A stretch of DNA of 64,000 nt from Streptosporangium sp. NBC_01755 (GTDB taxonomy: Bacteria; Actinomycetota; Actinomycetes; Streptosporangiales; Streptosporangiaceae): contig NZ_CP109131.1 in the NCBI RefSeq assembly GCF_035917995.1, positions 1,364,001-1,428,000 of the forward strand, given 5' to 3'. The notes beneath the pieces were generated by a model. It searched no databases. It was not told the origin of the DNA and worked only from the letters and a program-made list of their open reading frames with translations. The translations under genes and the position numbers were made by a program. This document shows, piece by piece, positions 14,088 through 21,746 of the stretch; the stretch's first letter is position 1; every line of letters begins with the position of its first letter.

Positions 14088-14761
14088 GGCGCCTGCTCCC
14101 GGTGGTGGGTGCCCTCGGTCTTTTCCCGCCTGCACACGAGGCAGATCGGCGACTGTCCGCTCCAGTCGTTGCACTCATGCGGCGCATCTTTAGGAACGTC
14201 GTAGGGGTCGAAGCCCAGCGCTTCGCACGCCTTCTCGTGGGCGTTCTCCACGGTGAAGTTGAGGACGAGCGCCGCCGCTTCCAAGCCTCTGCGGTGGCTC
14301 CACAGGTAGTGGCCAAGCTGGCCAGCGTCGCCGCCGTCACGTATCAGCTTGTGGGTGTGCTCCACCGTCTTGCGGTACCCGTCAATCAGGGCTCGCGCAG
14401 GGGCGTGTAGAGGCGTGTTCGGCTTGTCTCCGTCCGGGTCCAGGTCGAACTCGTCGAGGCGGCGAACCCACTCCTCGAAGTCCCGGACCTCCTCGTCAGG
14501 GGTGCCCTTGGGTGCGAAGGCGTCGAGGATCGTCGGGGTCGCGGGCTGGACGTCGGCGGGCTCTGCGTACCGGTCTACGACTTCTACGGTTTCCGGGGTC
14601 ACGAGCACCGCGCGGGCTCCGCACTCCTGCTTGAAGTGCTGCCACAGGTCGAACTCTTCCTCGGTGGTCGGCGCGTCGTACTGGTCCACGACGAGTGCGA
14701 ACGGCTGCTCAACAACCTCGCCGACGACAACATGAGGCAGGGGAAGGATCTGAATACGCAT
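14084..14761 (-). CDS. Hypothetical actinophage protein with C-terminal CX2C
   Basis: 225 residues from ATG 14761 (TGATG overlap with the upstream stop). It opens with MRIQILPLPHVVVGEVVEQPFALVVDQ, a beginning often found in actinophage proteins of this region. The C-terminus has CLVC. Central helices near 120-190 contain RDGGDAGQLGHYLWSHRRGLE. It lies in a run of four overlapping genes. Function unknown. Confidence 0.7.
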   Translation of the reverse strand: MRIQILPLPHVVVGEVVEQPFALVVDQYDAPTTEEEFDLWQHFKQECGARAVLVTPETVEVVDRYAEPADVQPATPTILDAFAPKGTPDEEVRDFEEWVRRLDEFDLDPDGDKPNTPLHAPARALIDGYRKTVEHTHKLIRDGGDAGQLGHYLWSHRRGLEAAALVLNFTVENAHEKACEALGFDPYDVPKDAPHECNDWSGQSPICLVCRREKTEGTHHREQAP

Positions 14762-15234
14762 CAGGCGTCCACCTCGCCGGGCGTCCACTTCGTGTCGCGC
14801 GGGTCCCACACCATGCCGAGCGCCTTGCAGTTCAGCCACTCTGCGCGGAGTTCCCCGAACACCTTCCGGACGCGCTCAATGTCCCACCCTTGGACCTCCA
14901 GCACGCCGGAGCCGCGATCGCCGTAACCGCCTTTCCAGCGGTGTTCGACCCGCTCCCAGCGGCCGTCATAGTCCATGCGGACAGGCATCATCTCGTCGGG
15001 GTTGCGAGTCTTGTAGGGGCCCATGAAGAAGCCCTCACGCTCGTATTCGCCCTCGGGATTGTCTGGGTACCAGAACAGCCTGTGCCAGGACCGGACCTCT
15101 TGCGGGCTCTCCAGCAGCTCGTACTCATCGACGTTCTCGCTGAATTCGTACGCTTCAGCGTCCTCTCGGCGGGCGTACACGCCGTGTACTCGGTAGCTGG
15201 AGTACGTGCCGCTGGTGGCTAGGTAGACCTTCAT
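14761..15234 (-). CDS. Hypothetical phage protein, Tyr/Trp-rich
   Basis: 157 residues, starting MKVYLATSGTYSSYRVHGVY. The N-terminal beta-hairpin with 'YSsYrv.gvya..edAe.y' is a common small phage module. The rest is rich in Trp, Tyr and Glu. It is the first gene of the overlapping run 13435-15234 and lies behind a leader of stacked inverted repeats at 15271-15450. Confidence 0.7.
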   Translation of the reverse strand: MKVYLATSGTYSSYRVHGVYARREDAEAYEFSENVDEYELLESPQEVRSWHRLFWYPDNPEGEYEREGFFMGPYKTRNPDEMMPVRMDYDGRWERVEHRWKGGYGDRGSGVLEVQGWDIERVRKVFGELRAEWLNCKALGMVWDPRDTKWTPGEVDA

Positions 15235-15270
15235 GAGCGTTCTCCATCGGGGGTGTTTCGCGGTGTTGTT

Positions 15271-15450
15271 CCGGTACGGCCTGACCGTCCGCTGGGCACC
15301 CCCATGCCCTCAGGCCAGGCCGTACCGGAGTCGCGCGGCGAGCGTGAAGGGGGCTCCACATTGCTCAGCGACGCGCGGCACACCCACCCCGCCAGGGAGG
15401 GTGCGCGTTCTTGGTGGGGGCTGGCACCCTCGCGCAAGGACCAGCCCCCA
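15271..15450. repeat. Stacked inverted repeats in a 300-bp gene-free stretch
   Basis: The stretch 15235-15534 has no convincing gene. It holds one long inverted repeat, 16-nt arms at 15271-15286 and 15313-15328 with a single mismatch (core GGTACGGCCTG). It also holds a perfect 10-bp hairpin, TGGGGGCTGG (15415-15424) with CCAGCCCCCA (15441-15450). They probably terminate the gene at 15535 and shield the run that starts at 15234. A promoter for that run should lie here, but I cannot place one with confidence. Confidence 0.55.
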
Positions 15451-15534
15451 GAGGCTCGACGCGCGTACGGGGAAGTCCACGCGGAGCCGGCGCACCCTCG
15501 CCAGAGGAGCGCGTCTCGGAATGTCTAAGGGAAT

Positions 15535-15792
15535 CTAGGCCGCGGCGCCGGCGCGAACCGCGAGCCGGATCTCGTCGCGTTCTTCCGGTGACTTCGGCAC
15601 GGGCAGGCCGAGAGTCAATTGCCGGGCGATGGTCTTCAGGTCGTTCCAGTCGTACCAGGCCGTCTTGCCTGGCCTGAACGGGATCCGCCGGGCGTGGTGG
15701 CGAGACGCCCACACCCGCACGGTGGGCTCTGGCCTGTTCAGTCGAACCGCAGCTTCCCGGATGGTGATTGGCTCGCCAGTCTTCTCCTGCAT
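15535..15792 (-). CDS. Small winged-HTH DNA-binding protein (MerR/excisionase type)
   Basis: 85 residues from ATG 15792 (MQEKTGEPIT). The sequence ITIREAAVRLNRPEPTVRVWASRHHARRIPFR is a typical MerR/excisionase-type HTH followed by a short wing ending KTAWYDWNDLKTIAR. Such proteins bend DNA as excisionases or act as small regulators. It lies directly downstream of a leftward intrinsic terminator (15814-15847), so it should have its own promoter, though only about 20 bp separate hairpin and start. Confidence 0.72.
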   Translation of the reverse strand: MQEKTGEPITIREAAVRLNRPEPTVRVWASRHHARRIPFRPGKTAWYDWNDLKTIARQLTLGLPVPKSPEERDEIRLAVRAGAAA

Positions 15793-15813
15793 GCCGGGCC
15801 ACCTCCGACAAGC

Positions 15814-15847
15814 AAAAAGCCCCTGACACCTAAGGTGTTCAAGGGCT
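15814..15847 (-). terminator. Intrinsic terminator (leftward)
   Basis: On the minus strand, arms AGCCCTTGAACACC and GGTGTCAGGGGCT (15847-15818) with a TTA loop and two mismatches are followed by five T residues (15818-15814). This is a textbook rho-independent terminator for the small gene at 15900. Confidence 0.75.
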
Positions 15848-15899
15848 GGCAGTTCCACGATCAATGCCGTTTATAACAGGTCGCATCCACAAAGCCAAG

Positions 15900-16091
15900 T
15901 TAGACGCAGCCGGAACCTTCCCGGATCTGACCGGCGCGGATCCTCTCAACCATCTCCAGCACACGTTGAGCGTGCTGTTCGGCCTGCTCGACGTCCATGA
16001 CGACAGGCCAGACAGCAGGCAAGAACATGATCCTCTCGCCTGCTGAGCGCAGGCCGAAGAGGTCAATAGCGGAGGGAGGGGACTCAACCAT
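15900..16091 (-). CDS. Hypothetical 63-residue protein
   Basis: Starts MVESPPSAIDLFGLRSAGER. The pattern 'f.pAvwPVVM..eQAEqHAqrVLemVeRIR' reads as one amphipathic helix after a short beta unit. It is followed immediately by an intrinsic terminator. Similar short proteins occur widely in actinobacterial mobile elements. The role is unknown. Confidence 0.65.
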   Translation of the reverse strand: MVESPPSAIDLFGLRSAGERIMFLPAVWPVVMDVEQAEQHAQRVLEMVERIRAGQIREGSGCV

Positions 16092-16123
16092 GAGAGCCCC
16101 ATCATCCCACCGAACGAGCCCTA

Positions 16124-17026
16124 TCAGGCTCGCCTAGTCACCTCGTCGTCAGTCCACTTCACTGACGGCCTACGGCGCCGCGCACCGCTCCGGCGGACGG
16201 TGTCCCCCATCTCGTGTACGAGATCCTTGTACGTCTCCGCGGTGTACTCAGATCCGCACTGGCGACACTGCGCACCGCTGAACTCGCCGTTGACGCCGAG
16301 GATTTCGAACAGCTCCGAGAAGCCGCACCGGCACGGGGTAGGCATCCGGCGGGCGCTTGCATCGACCTCCCCGATCTGCCTCCGGCACCGGTAGTGCAGC
16401 TGTAGGACTTCGAGGCCGGCGTGGGCGCCGTCGAGTTCAAGGAGGACGTCGGCGTACTCCGCGGACCGGTGCACCAGCCCGGTGGTGCCAGCGGGCAGGT
16501 CAGCGGCTTCCCGTAGGGACAGCGACCGCATCATGGGTTGGGCTTCCAGGGCGAGCAGGGCGTCTACATGAGCGGCCAGCACTGAGCAGGCGGCTCGGAC
16601 GGTGTCGTAGGAGACGAGCCTCTGCGACGCCTCCGTGTCCGGGGCTTTCAGTCGGGCGACCGCAGCGACGCGCTCCCACCACGACACCATCATTGAGGCC
16701 ATGTCACGCAGCAGCTCGTCCGCGGCGAGGGACAGCGGGATCGGTGCGGACTTGGAGATGCTCACCTTCGGGCCGGCGGACTGGCTTCGCTGTCCGAGGG
16801 TGGCGTGGACGCGCCCCCAGTAGGCGGGGAGTTCTCGGATCGCGCGTTCGATGATGCTGCGGCAGGAGTCGCAGTAGGCGCGGGGGGTGAAGGCGCCGCG
16901 GCGGACCGTCTTGCCGTCCGTAGTCTCCAGGCGGGCATCGGAGCATCGTTCGGCGCGGGCGCATTCCCTCAGGTCGCTGTCGGGGTCGTAGTCGGCGGGG
17001 GCGCTGTGAACCCAGTAGCTCGGCAA
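16124..17026 (-). CDS. Hypothetical phage protein with two zinc-binding motifs
   Basis: 300 residues from TTG 17026, chosen because AGGAGG lies six bases upstream. N-terminal Cys residues (LRECARAERCSD, YCDSCRSII) form one possible zinc site. A helical middle follows, and a second site near the C-terminus has CRCGFSELFE and CRQCGSEYTAETY. The ending KWTDDEVTRRA looks like a short DNA-binding tail. Proteins of this layout are frequent in Streptomyces phages. No function is established. Confidence 0.72.
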   Translation of the reverse strand: MPSYWVHSAPADYDPDSDLRECARAERCSDARLETTDGKTVRRGAFTPRAYCDSCRSIIERAIRELPAYWGRVHATLGQRSQSAGPKVSISKSAPIPLSLAADELLRDMASMMVSWWERVAAVARLKAPDTEASQRLVSYDTVRAACSVLAAHVDALLALEAQPMMRSLSLREAADLPAGTTGLVHRSAEYADVLLELDGAHAGLEVLQLHYRCRRQIGEVDASARRMPTPCRCGFSELFEILGVNGEFSGAQCRQCGSEYTAETYKDLVHEMGDTVRRSGARRRRPSVKWTDDEVTRRA

Positions 17027-17188
17027 GGCGGGCCTCCTCAAGGTCGTACGCTGAGAGGAGACCACTGGGGATCGGGGGTCTGACGAGGTTGGCGGGCGGC
17101 TCTCCGTGTGGGATCGGGGGGCCGCTTTCGTGTCTCAGCGATCAGCTGAGATGATCTATTCCGAGTGTCGCGTTTCCGCAGGTCGCAT

Positions 17189-17476
17189 TCATGCCACCTG
17201 CGATTTCTTGGCGCCTCGATCAATCAGCAGCATGAAGGCGGAGCCGACGAGCATGCTGCCGCCTGCGATGGCCCATGCCACTTCCGCGCCAACCGGGTCG
17301 CGGCCAGCGACGGCAGTGAAGCCGAACAAGCCCACGGCGGGACCAACCATGAGCAGTGTGCTCGCGGCGACGCAGATCAGCCATGCGAGGGCCACGCTCA
17401 AGGCTCGGTGGTGCTGGTCGAGGGCACGGAGGCGGTCGAAGAATACGGCTTCACGGTCGTACCTGGAGCGGCTCAC
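17189..17476 (-). CDS. Small membrane protein, two transmembrane segments
   Basis: 95 residues from GTG 17476 (GTGA overlap with the upstream stop). After a charged, helical N-terminus (1-24), residues about 25-50 and 62-82 are hydrophobic (ALAWLICVAASTLLMVGPAVG and VAWAIAGGSMLVGSAFMLLI). Cytoplasmic ends are Arg/Lys-rich. No enzymatic residues are present. It closes a four-gene overlapping run (18600-17189). Confidence 0.68.
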   Translation of the reverse strand: MSRSRYDREAVFFDRLRALDQHHRALSVALAWLICVAASTLLMVGPAVGLFGFTAVAGRDPVGAEVAWAIAGGSMLVGSAFMLLIDRGAKKSQVA

Positions 17477-17856
17477 AGGGTCTCCTTGGTGGTGGCGATG
17501 ACGGTTCCGGGCAGTGCTCCAACGGCCTCGATGCCGAGGAGGCACCCGTCCTCGTCCACGTAGAAGGCGGTCTCTTCGCCATGCTCGGCCACCGTGCGCT
17601 CCATGTACTCGCGCGGCCCATCGGGGAAACTGTTGAGCAGGTAGGCGCCCCACGGCTGGCCGTAGCGCCGCACCTCTACCACGGCGGGATCTGCCCCGAC
17701 GATCACGTACTGCCACTCGGGGAGATCTGTGTTTGGCACAGTTGTTTCGGCGGTCAGGTCCAGCCCGTCGGGCGCCCACCTCATGGCGTCGGGGCCGACG
17801 TCGTAGTCCTCAAGACAGGCGTCGATCGCGGCGAGGACGCCGTCAGAGTTGGACAT
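17473..17856 (-). CDS. Hypothetical acidic protein
   Basis: 127 residues from ATG 17856. Acidic, with alternating beta strands (EWQYVIVGADPAVVEVRRYG, TAFYVDEDGCLLG), probably a small alpha+beta fold. It overlaps the genes on both sides, so it is part of the coupled run. No family was recognised. Confidence 0.66.
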   Translation of the reverse strand: MSNSDGVLAAIDACLEDYDVGPDAMRWAPDGLDLTAETTVPNTDLPEWQYVIVGADPAVVEVRRYGQPWGAYLLNSFPDGPREYMERTVAEHGEETAFYVDEDGCLLGIEAVGALPGTVIATTKETL

Positions 17857-18082
17857 CGATCTTCTCCGGGTCGTCGAGCATGTCGCGGATCTGGTCGGCC
17901 AGCAGGCGCAGTTCGTCGGGCGTGGTCTCCACCACGATGCACCGCTTGTACCGGGAGCGGATGTGCATCTCCAGGAAGACTCGCCCACCAGAGGCGGCCA
18001 GGGTGATGTCGTTGGCCCAGACGTCGCGGAACATCCACCACCAGCGGGCGCGATCCAGCAGGGGTGGGCGCTTGGCTCTCAC
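17843..18082 (-). CDS. Hypothetical 79-residue protein
   Basis: Starts at GTG 18082, overlapping the previous stop as GTGA. It contains a Trp cluster (ARWWWMFRDVW), a beta stretch (GGRVFLEMHIRSRYKRCIVVE) and a C-terminal helix (TPDELRLLADQIRDMLDDP). The last element resembles the 'TPDEARaLa..L..aad' tails of small actinobacterial proteins. No function is known. Confidence 0.62.
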   Translation of the reverse strand: MRAKRPPLLDRARWWWMFRDVWANDITLAASGGRVFLEMHIRSRYKRCIVVETTPDELRLLADQIRDMLDDPEKIDVQL

Positions 18083-18600
18083 GTCGCCTCCCAGGCGGCC
18101 TCGATCGTGGGGCAGGCTGACAGGTAGGAGCACATGCCGCACAGCTCCACACAGCGGCACGGCCCCGTCTTGCCGTGGTTCACGGCGTGCTGGAGACTCC
18201 CCCGTGCTGAGCACCAGACCTCATCGGCCATCATCGGCTCTCCGCACAACGTCTTGCCAATGTAGGAGCCGGGGCCAGCCTCCCGCACATCCCCGGACAG
18301 GTACCGTCCGCGGCGGGTCGTGGGCGGCGCCAGGTGCGGCGACACGGCGGGGTCGCGGACGTGGAGCACGCCGAACGCTGGACCGTCATCGGCGGCGAGC
18401 CGGTTCGTGGGCGCCATCCACTCGGTGCCCGCCGGCGGTTTCGCGGCTCGGCGAGTCCAGTCCCGCATGATGCGCTCGCGTTCCCATATCACCTGCTGGG
18501 CGGCTTCCCGGGTGAGGCGGGTGTTCTCGGCCAGCAGCCATAGGACCTCTGTGCGGAGTGTGTCCTTGGACGCTGTGGCGACCTGCTCAGCGGTCAGCAT
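18079..18600 (-). CDS. Hypothetical Cys-rich protein
   Basis: 173 residues from ATG 18600 (MLTAEQVATASKDTLRTEVL). The N-terminal helix is a common start of phage regulators of unknown type. The C-terminus contains CGEPMM, WCSARG, CRCVELCGMCSYLSACP, enough cysteines for an Fe-S or zinc site. It is the first gene of the run that ends at 17189. Confidence 0.66.
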   Translation of the reverse strand: MLTAEQVATASKDTLRTEVLWLLAENTRLTREAAQQVIWERERIMRDWTRRAAKPPAGTEWMAPTNRLAADDGPAFGVLHVRDPAVSPHLAPPTTRRGRYLSGDVREAGPGSYIGKTLCGEPMMADEVWCSARGSLQHAVNHGKTGPCRCVELCGMCSYLSACPTIEAAWEAT

Positions 18601-18674
18601 CGGGTCAGTTCTCCTCTGCGGGGGTCGGATCCAGTGTGGCGTGTCGGCCCGTAGGAGGCGGGCCGACAACGACG

Positions 18675-18764
18675 TCAGGGGCGGGTGGTGAGGCGGCGGA
18701 TCTCCGCCAGGCCCTCGATGAACGCGAGGACGAACTGGCGGGGCGAGCGGGGGATGAGGTTCAC
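18675..18764 (-). CDS. 29-residue micro-ORF with good ribosome site
   Basis: GTG 18764 is preceded by GGAG at seven bases. The peptide begins VNLIPRSPRQFVLAFIEGLA and ends IRRLTTRP, an amphipathic helix. It lies between two stand-alone genes and is too short for the usual size cut-off. Translation is plausible but unproven. The region 18765-18867 next to it holds a GGCGCTCTCT element like those at 13334 and 30218. Confidence 0.4.
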   Translation of the reverse strand: MNLIPRSPRQFVLAFIEGLAEIRRLTTRP

Positions 18765-18867
18765 GAGGGGGCTCCGTTCAAGATCATCGGGGGTGGTGGT
18801 CTGGGCGCTCTCTCCGCAGTCCGAGTGCAGTCCGGCCGAAACACCGGAAGAAGAGAGCCGAGGAGGG

Positions 18868-19194
18868 TCAGGAGAGCTCGTAGTCCGCGAAGGGAACGCC
18901 GCGCTCGTCCCGGAAGGACGCCGCCTTGCGGAGCTGCAGCCGCCCGTGCGGGTCGTCGGCGGGACGGAGAGTCGCGTTGGCCATGAAGTCGGCCAGCGAC
19001 TCCTCCCAGCCGTGGTCGGTGACGAGTCGCACGCCGGGCTGCGACAGGTACTCCCGCCACGCCTCGACGGTGATGAGCCCGAGGTCGCGGTGGGCTCGGA
19101 ACAGGAACTCGTGGTTGGCGATGTGTTTGCCGATGTGCAGCCACTCCTCGCCTTCCGGCGTCTCAGGGGTGACCGCGTAGTAGTTGATGCTCAA
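18868..19194 (-). CDS. Hypothetical protein
   Basis: 108 residues, starting MSINYYAVTPETPEGEEWLHIGKH. The pattern 'HIGk...h.eFlfrAh.dlgL.tve.W..yls.pgv.lv.E.G.e.s..dFm' is common in actinophage proteins whose genes lie among small early genes. It may bind peptide or nucleotide, but no motif decides. It is a single gene with gaps on either side. Confidence 0.68.
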   Translation of the reverse strand: MSINYYAVTPETPEGEEWLHIGKHIANHEFLFRAHRDLGLITVEAWREYLSQPGVRLVTDHGWEESLADFMANATLRPADDPHGRLQLRKAASFRDERGVPFADYELS

Positions 19195-19232
19195 CTCGGT
19201 GTTCTCCTCGATCGTGGAGGGTCAGACGGTGG

Positions 19233-19256
19233 GAAGGCCCGAGGTTTCCCCCGGGC
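19233..19256. terminator. GC-rich stem-loop between single genes
   Basis: GGCCCGAGG and CCCCCGGGCT pair around a TTT loop with one bulge. It lies between the stop at 19264 and the start at 19194, so it probably ends the upstream leftward transcript. There is no T-run. Confidence 0.45.
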
Positions 19257-19263
19257 TGCAAGG

Positions 19264-19665
19264 TCAGCGGGCGCGTGCTGCTGTGCGGCGCTCCCGGCGA
19301 GTGTCAGCGAGGCGGGTAACGATCTTCAGTGCGTTCCGGTCGACCGGGAGGGCTCGCCCCCACGGCTCGCACGCGAACGCCTGATTGCCGATCACCAACA
19401 CGTCGCCGCGGACGAAGGGGCGGAGCCGCCGGTTGCGGTAGGCGCTGTTCAGCGCCTGCTCCTTGGCGGACAGGGTGAGCAGCTCGCGCGGCTCCTGCGC
19501 GCGAAACACCCAGAACAGCGACTCGGCGAGCAGATCGGGCGTCCACAAGGACCAGTCGGAGGAAAGCAGGCGGCTGTAGACCTCGGCCAGGTGGTCGGCG
19601 GGCAGGTAGAGAGAGTCGCGTCGCGCGTCCCGGTTGTGTAGGACGGTTACCCGCTTCTGCTCCAT
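19264..19665 (-). CDS. Hypothetical protein
   Basis: 133 residues, starting MEQKRVTVLHNRDARRD. It has helical segments with aromatic residues (HLAEVYSRLLSSDWSLWTPDLLAESLFWVF) and a C-terminal beta segment (FVRGDVLVIGNQAFACEPWG). The tail is Arg/Ala-rich. The middle phrase 'a...aF...N....RSLSVGDVV' is a known pattern of small actinobacterial proteins, of which this is a looser version. No function can be given. Confidence 0.68.
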   Translation of the reverse strand: MEQKRVTVLHNRDARRDSLYLPADHLAEVYSRLLSSDWSLWTPDLLAESLFWVFRAQEPRELLTLSAKEQALNSAYRNRRLRPFVRGDVLVIGNQAFACEPWGRALPVDRNALKIVTRLADTRRERRTAARAR

Positions 19666-19692
19666 GTCGTTCTCCTGTCAGGTGGTGCGGAT

Positions 19693-19712
19693 GGGGCTCC
19701 CGGCGGAGCCCC
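19693..19712. terminator. Perfect 8-bp stem-loop
   Basis: Arms GGGGCTCC (19693-19700) and GGAGCCCC (19705-19712) with a 4-base loop lie in the 57-bp gap between two leftward genes. Their placement directly after the stop or before the next ribosome site repeats a pattern seen several times in this region. Confidence 0.55.
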
Positions 19713-19722
19713 AATCGCAGCG

Positions 19723-20139
19723 TCAGCGGGTGGTGAGAGCGCCGGGCAGGTCCGCGAGAGCGGCGAAGAAGTTGGACGGGCGAGTCTCGGCGAAGATCGT
19801 CGAGAAGTGAGCAGTGCGAGCGGCGTCGATCGCGGCGGCGGTCTCCTCCTGCGCCGCCTGCGCGGAGTCCCGACCGGAGGCCAAGTTCTTCGCGGTCACC
19901 GCCAAGATGTCCGCGGAGCGCGCCGCCTCGTAGGCGACGCTCCCCCAGAGCTCGTCCTCCATCCCCTCGGCGGAGTTGGCGACCACGTTGAGGGCAGCGC
20001 CCTGGTCGCGCTGCGCGTCCGCGAGATGGCCGAGGACAGCGGCGAAGTCTCCGTCCCAGTCGCTGTTCTCATCGGTGATCGCGGGGGCGAGGAGGGCGGA
20101 CAGGCGGGCGATCTCAGCGGCGATCTCGGTGGCGTTCAA
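19723..20139 (-). CDS. Hypothetical Ala-rich helical protein
   Basis: 138 residues, starting MNATEIAAEIARLSALL. Almost wholly helical with heptad-like Ala/Leu spacing and a probable four-helix arrangement. Trp is scarce. It resembles small phage proteins that form helical bundles. No catalytic site is seen. It is a single gene flanked by stem-loops on both sides (19693-19712 and around 20170-20200). Confidence 0.66.
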   Translation of the reverse strand: MNATEIAAEIARLSALLAPAITDENSDWDGDFAAVLGHLADAQRDQGAALNVVANSAEGMEDELWGSVAYEAARSADILAVTAKNLASGRDSAQAAQEETAAAIDAARTAHFSTIFAETRPSNFFAALADLPGALTTR

Positions 20140-20203
20140 CGGGGTCTCCGTTCTCGGATGCGAAGGGGGGAGGGTGGCCCGGATTGCCCCGGGCCGGGGC
20201 GGG

Positions 20204-20602
20204 TTAGAGGGTGGCGAGGGCGGCAGCGACCGCGAGGTCCCGGACGCTCCAAGTGGTGGCGTCCTCGCCGGCGATCGAGGCGAGGTCGATGCTGGCCGTG
20301 TCGATCCAGCAGCCCTCGACGTCGAACACCAGGCCGGTCGCGTCGTGGTGGATGCGGACGCCTCCGTGGTCGCACGGCACGACCGTGATCTCGCCCATCT
20401 GCTCGATGTCGTCGGTGAGGGCGTTCGCCCGGCGGGGCATCCGGTTGGCGGCGGCGTAGGCGGCGCGACGGTCAGCGACCGGCAGGTCCCGGATGAGCTG
20501 GTCGCGGGCGCCGGCGGGGAGTTTCGTGAGGAGGGCGGCGGCGATGGTGTCCGCGGCCTGCTGGTACGTGGGGGTGGTGCGGGGGGCGGTGGTGGCGGTC
20601 AT
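20204..20602 (-). CDS. Hypothetical protein
   Basis: 132 residues, starting MTATTAPRTTPTYQQAADTI. The N-terminal half is helical (AALLTKLPAGARDQLIRDLPVADRR). The C-terminal half is beta-rich with 'VVPCDHGGVRIHHDATGLVFDVEGCWID'. It is the first leftward gene beside the divergent promoter region 20603-20762. Function unknown. Confidence 0.66.
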   Translation of the reverse strand: MTATTAPRTTPTYQQAADTIAAALLTKLPAGARDQLIRDLPVADRRAAYAAANRMPRRANALTDDIEQMGEITVVPCDHGGVRIHHDATGLVFDVEGCWIDTASIDLASIAGEDATTWSVRDLAVAAALATL

Positions 20603-20762
20603 TTCGTTCTCCCTTATCGTTTCGCGTTTCTGTGGCTACAGATTGGCACACTCAAAGCCGTGTCCACAAGTCTTTTTGGCATGTTATTGTGGCAACAGAA
20701 ACTAGGTCGCAGAGAGGAGTCCTCGTATGATCCCGTGTACACACAAACCGGGGAGTGCAGCA
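20603..20762. promoter_or_regulatory. Divergent control region with paired TGTGGC-ACAGA repeats
   Basis: It separates the leftward gene at 20602 from the rightward RHH gene at 20763. Two near-identical 12-mers, TGTGGCTACAGA (20631-20642) and TGTGGCAACAGA (20688-20699), lie 57 bp apart, each a partial dyad (TGT/ACA). A related GTGTCCACA occurs between them at about 20660-20668. The AT-rich patch TTTTTGGCATGTTATTG precedes the second copy. A ribbon-helix-helix dimer binding its own promoter is the natural reading, but this is inference. Confidence 0.55.
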
Positions 20763-20963
20763 GTGGCCAGGCCCAAGACAGGTGAGACGCCCATCCGACG
20801 AGTCCGCCTCGGAGACGAGATCTGGGAGCAGGTCGAACGGGCCGCCAGCGAGGACGCCACAACCAACACCGCGATCGTGAAGGAAGCGCTCGCCGAGTAC
20901 ATGGCCAAGCGCGCCCGCCAGCGCCGCGCACAGAAGACGAAGGACGATCAGCGTGGAGACTGA
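20763..20963 (+). CDS. Ribbon-helix-helix DNA-binding protein
   Basis: 66 residues from GTG 20763, with GGGGAG seven bases upstream. The sequence TPIRRVRLGDEIWEQVERAASEDATTNTAIVKEALAEYMAKR is a clear ribbon (RRVRL) followed by two helices, as in CopG/Arc-type repressors. A basic tail follows. It overlaps the endonuclease gene by 11 bp, so both come from one rightward transcript. It may regulate the pair through the repeats at 20631 and 20688. Confidence 0.8.
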   Translation: MARPKTGETPIRRVRLGDEIWEQVERAASEDATTNTAIVKEALAEYMAKRARQRRAQKTKDDQRGD

Positions 20964-21453
20964 GCAGTTCGTCAAGCACGAGAAGCCGAAGGGCCGAAAG
21001 TGCACGCACGCTGGCTATCTGCTGACCTGCGCCGAGTTTGATCTGCTGCGTCAACGCGCGAACGACCGATGCGAGATCTGCCGACGTCGCGGTGACGAGA
21101 CCAGAAACGGACGCCTCTTTGTCGATCATCACGGCGGGCGCGGTCAATGGGCTGTTCGCGGCTTGCTCTGCAACCGCTGCAACTCGGGATTGAACTTCAA
21201 CACAAGCGAAGCTGCCGCCCGGTACCTGGCTACCCCCTTCTACATTGAGTTGCTGAACCGCAAGGACCTGTCGCCCGAGGTCACGCCCGAACCGCCAATC
21301 GGAACCACGGTCACGGTGCGATTCACGGGATCCACTTGGAGAAGGCGCCGGGATGGCTGGAACTACGATTCTTCCGGGATCCGACGATCGAGTGTGACCT
21401 GGGAACGCCTGAATCAGACCTACGGGCCGTTCAATATCGTCATCCCTGGTTGA
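20953..21453 (+). CDS. Recombination endonuclease VII-like nuclease
   Basis: 166 residues from GTG 20953. The core CEICRRRG ... LFVDHHGGRGQWAVRGLLCNRCNSGL carries the four zinc cysteines (two CX2C) and the D-H-H of the beta-beta-alpha-metal endonuclease VII family. In T4 that family resolves branched DNA. In actinophages it appears as free-standing or homing-like nucleases. The C-terminal 60 residues contain a beta-rich segment ending YGPFNIVIPG, an added domain of unknown role. The gene is on the strand opposite to its surroundings and is coupled to a RHH gene. Confidence 0.85.
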   Translation: METEQFVKHEKPKGRKCTHAGYLLTCAEFDLLRQRANDRCEICRRRGDETRNGRLFVDHHGGRGQWAVRGLLCNRCNSGLNFNTSEAAARYLATPFYIELLNRKDLSPEVTPEPPIGTTVTVRFTGSTWRRRRDGWNYDSSGIRRSSVTWERLNQTYGPFNIVIPG

Positions 21454-21518
21454 AGACGAGCACGGCATCCCCGCCTTCAAGAAGGGCCAGCCCCACACCC
21501 CTCCCGCCGAGTAGCCCG

Positions 21519-21746
21519 TCACCTCTCCTCCGCCAGCAGATCCCCTTGCCCCTCGACGTCTCCGCCGGCCCGCACCCGAGCAGACAGCGAGACGCCCCGC
21601 GGGCGCCGAGCAGGGATGAGGCCGAGGCGTTTCGCGCAGCACTTGCCGAACCCGAGAGCGATCCATTTCGGGTCGGTCAGCACCTTGCGGCACGCCCCGC
21701 ACTTGCCCGTGCGGGGCGTTTCCGTTTCCGTGGCGAACAGAGTCAC
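21519..21746 (-). CDS. DUF6011-like zinc-binding protein
   Basis: 75 residues, starting MTLFATETETPRTGKCGACRK. The CGACRKVLTDPKWIALGFGKCCAKR segment is the short zinc motif 'C..C.r.LtDp.s...G.G..C' seen in actinobacterial DUF6011-like proteins and phage small proteins. The tail is Arg/Gly-rich. The stop lies near the convergent endonuclease gene, so transcription converges at 21453-21519. Family name given from memory. Confidence 0.7.
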   Translation of the reverse strand: MTLFATETETPRTGKCGACRKVLTDPKWIALGFGKCCAKRLGLIPARRPRGVSLSARVRAGGDVEGQGDLLAEER

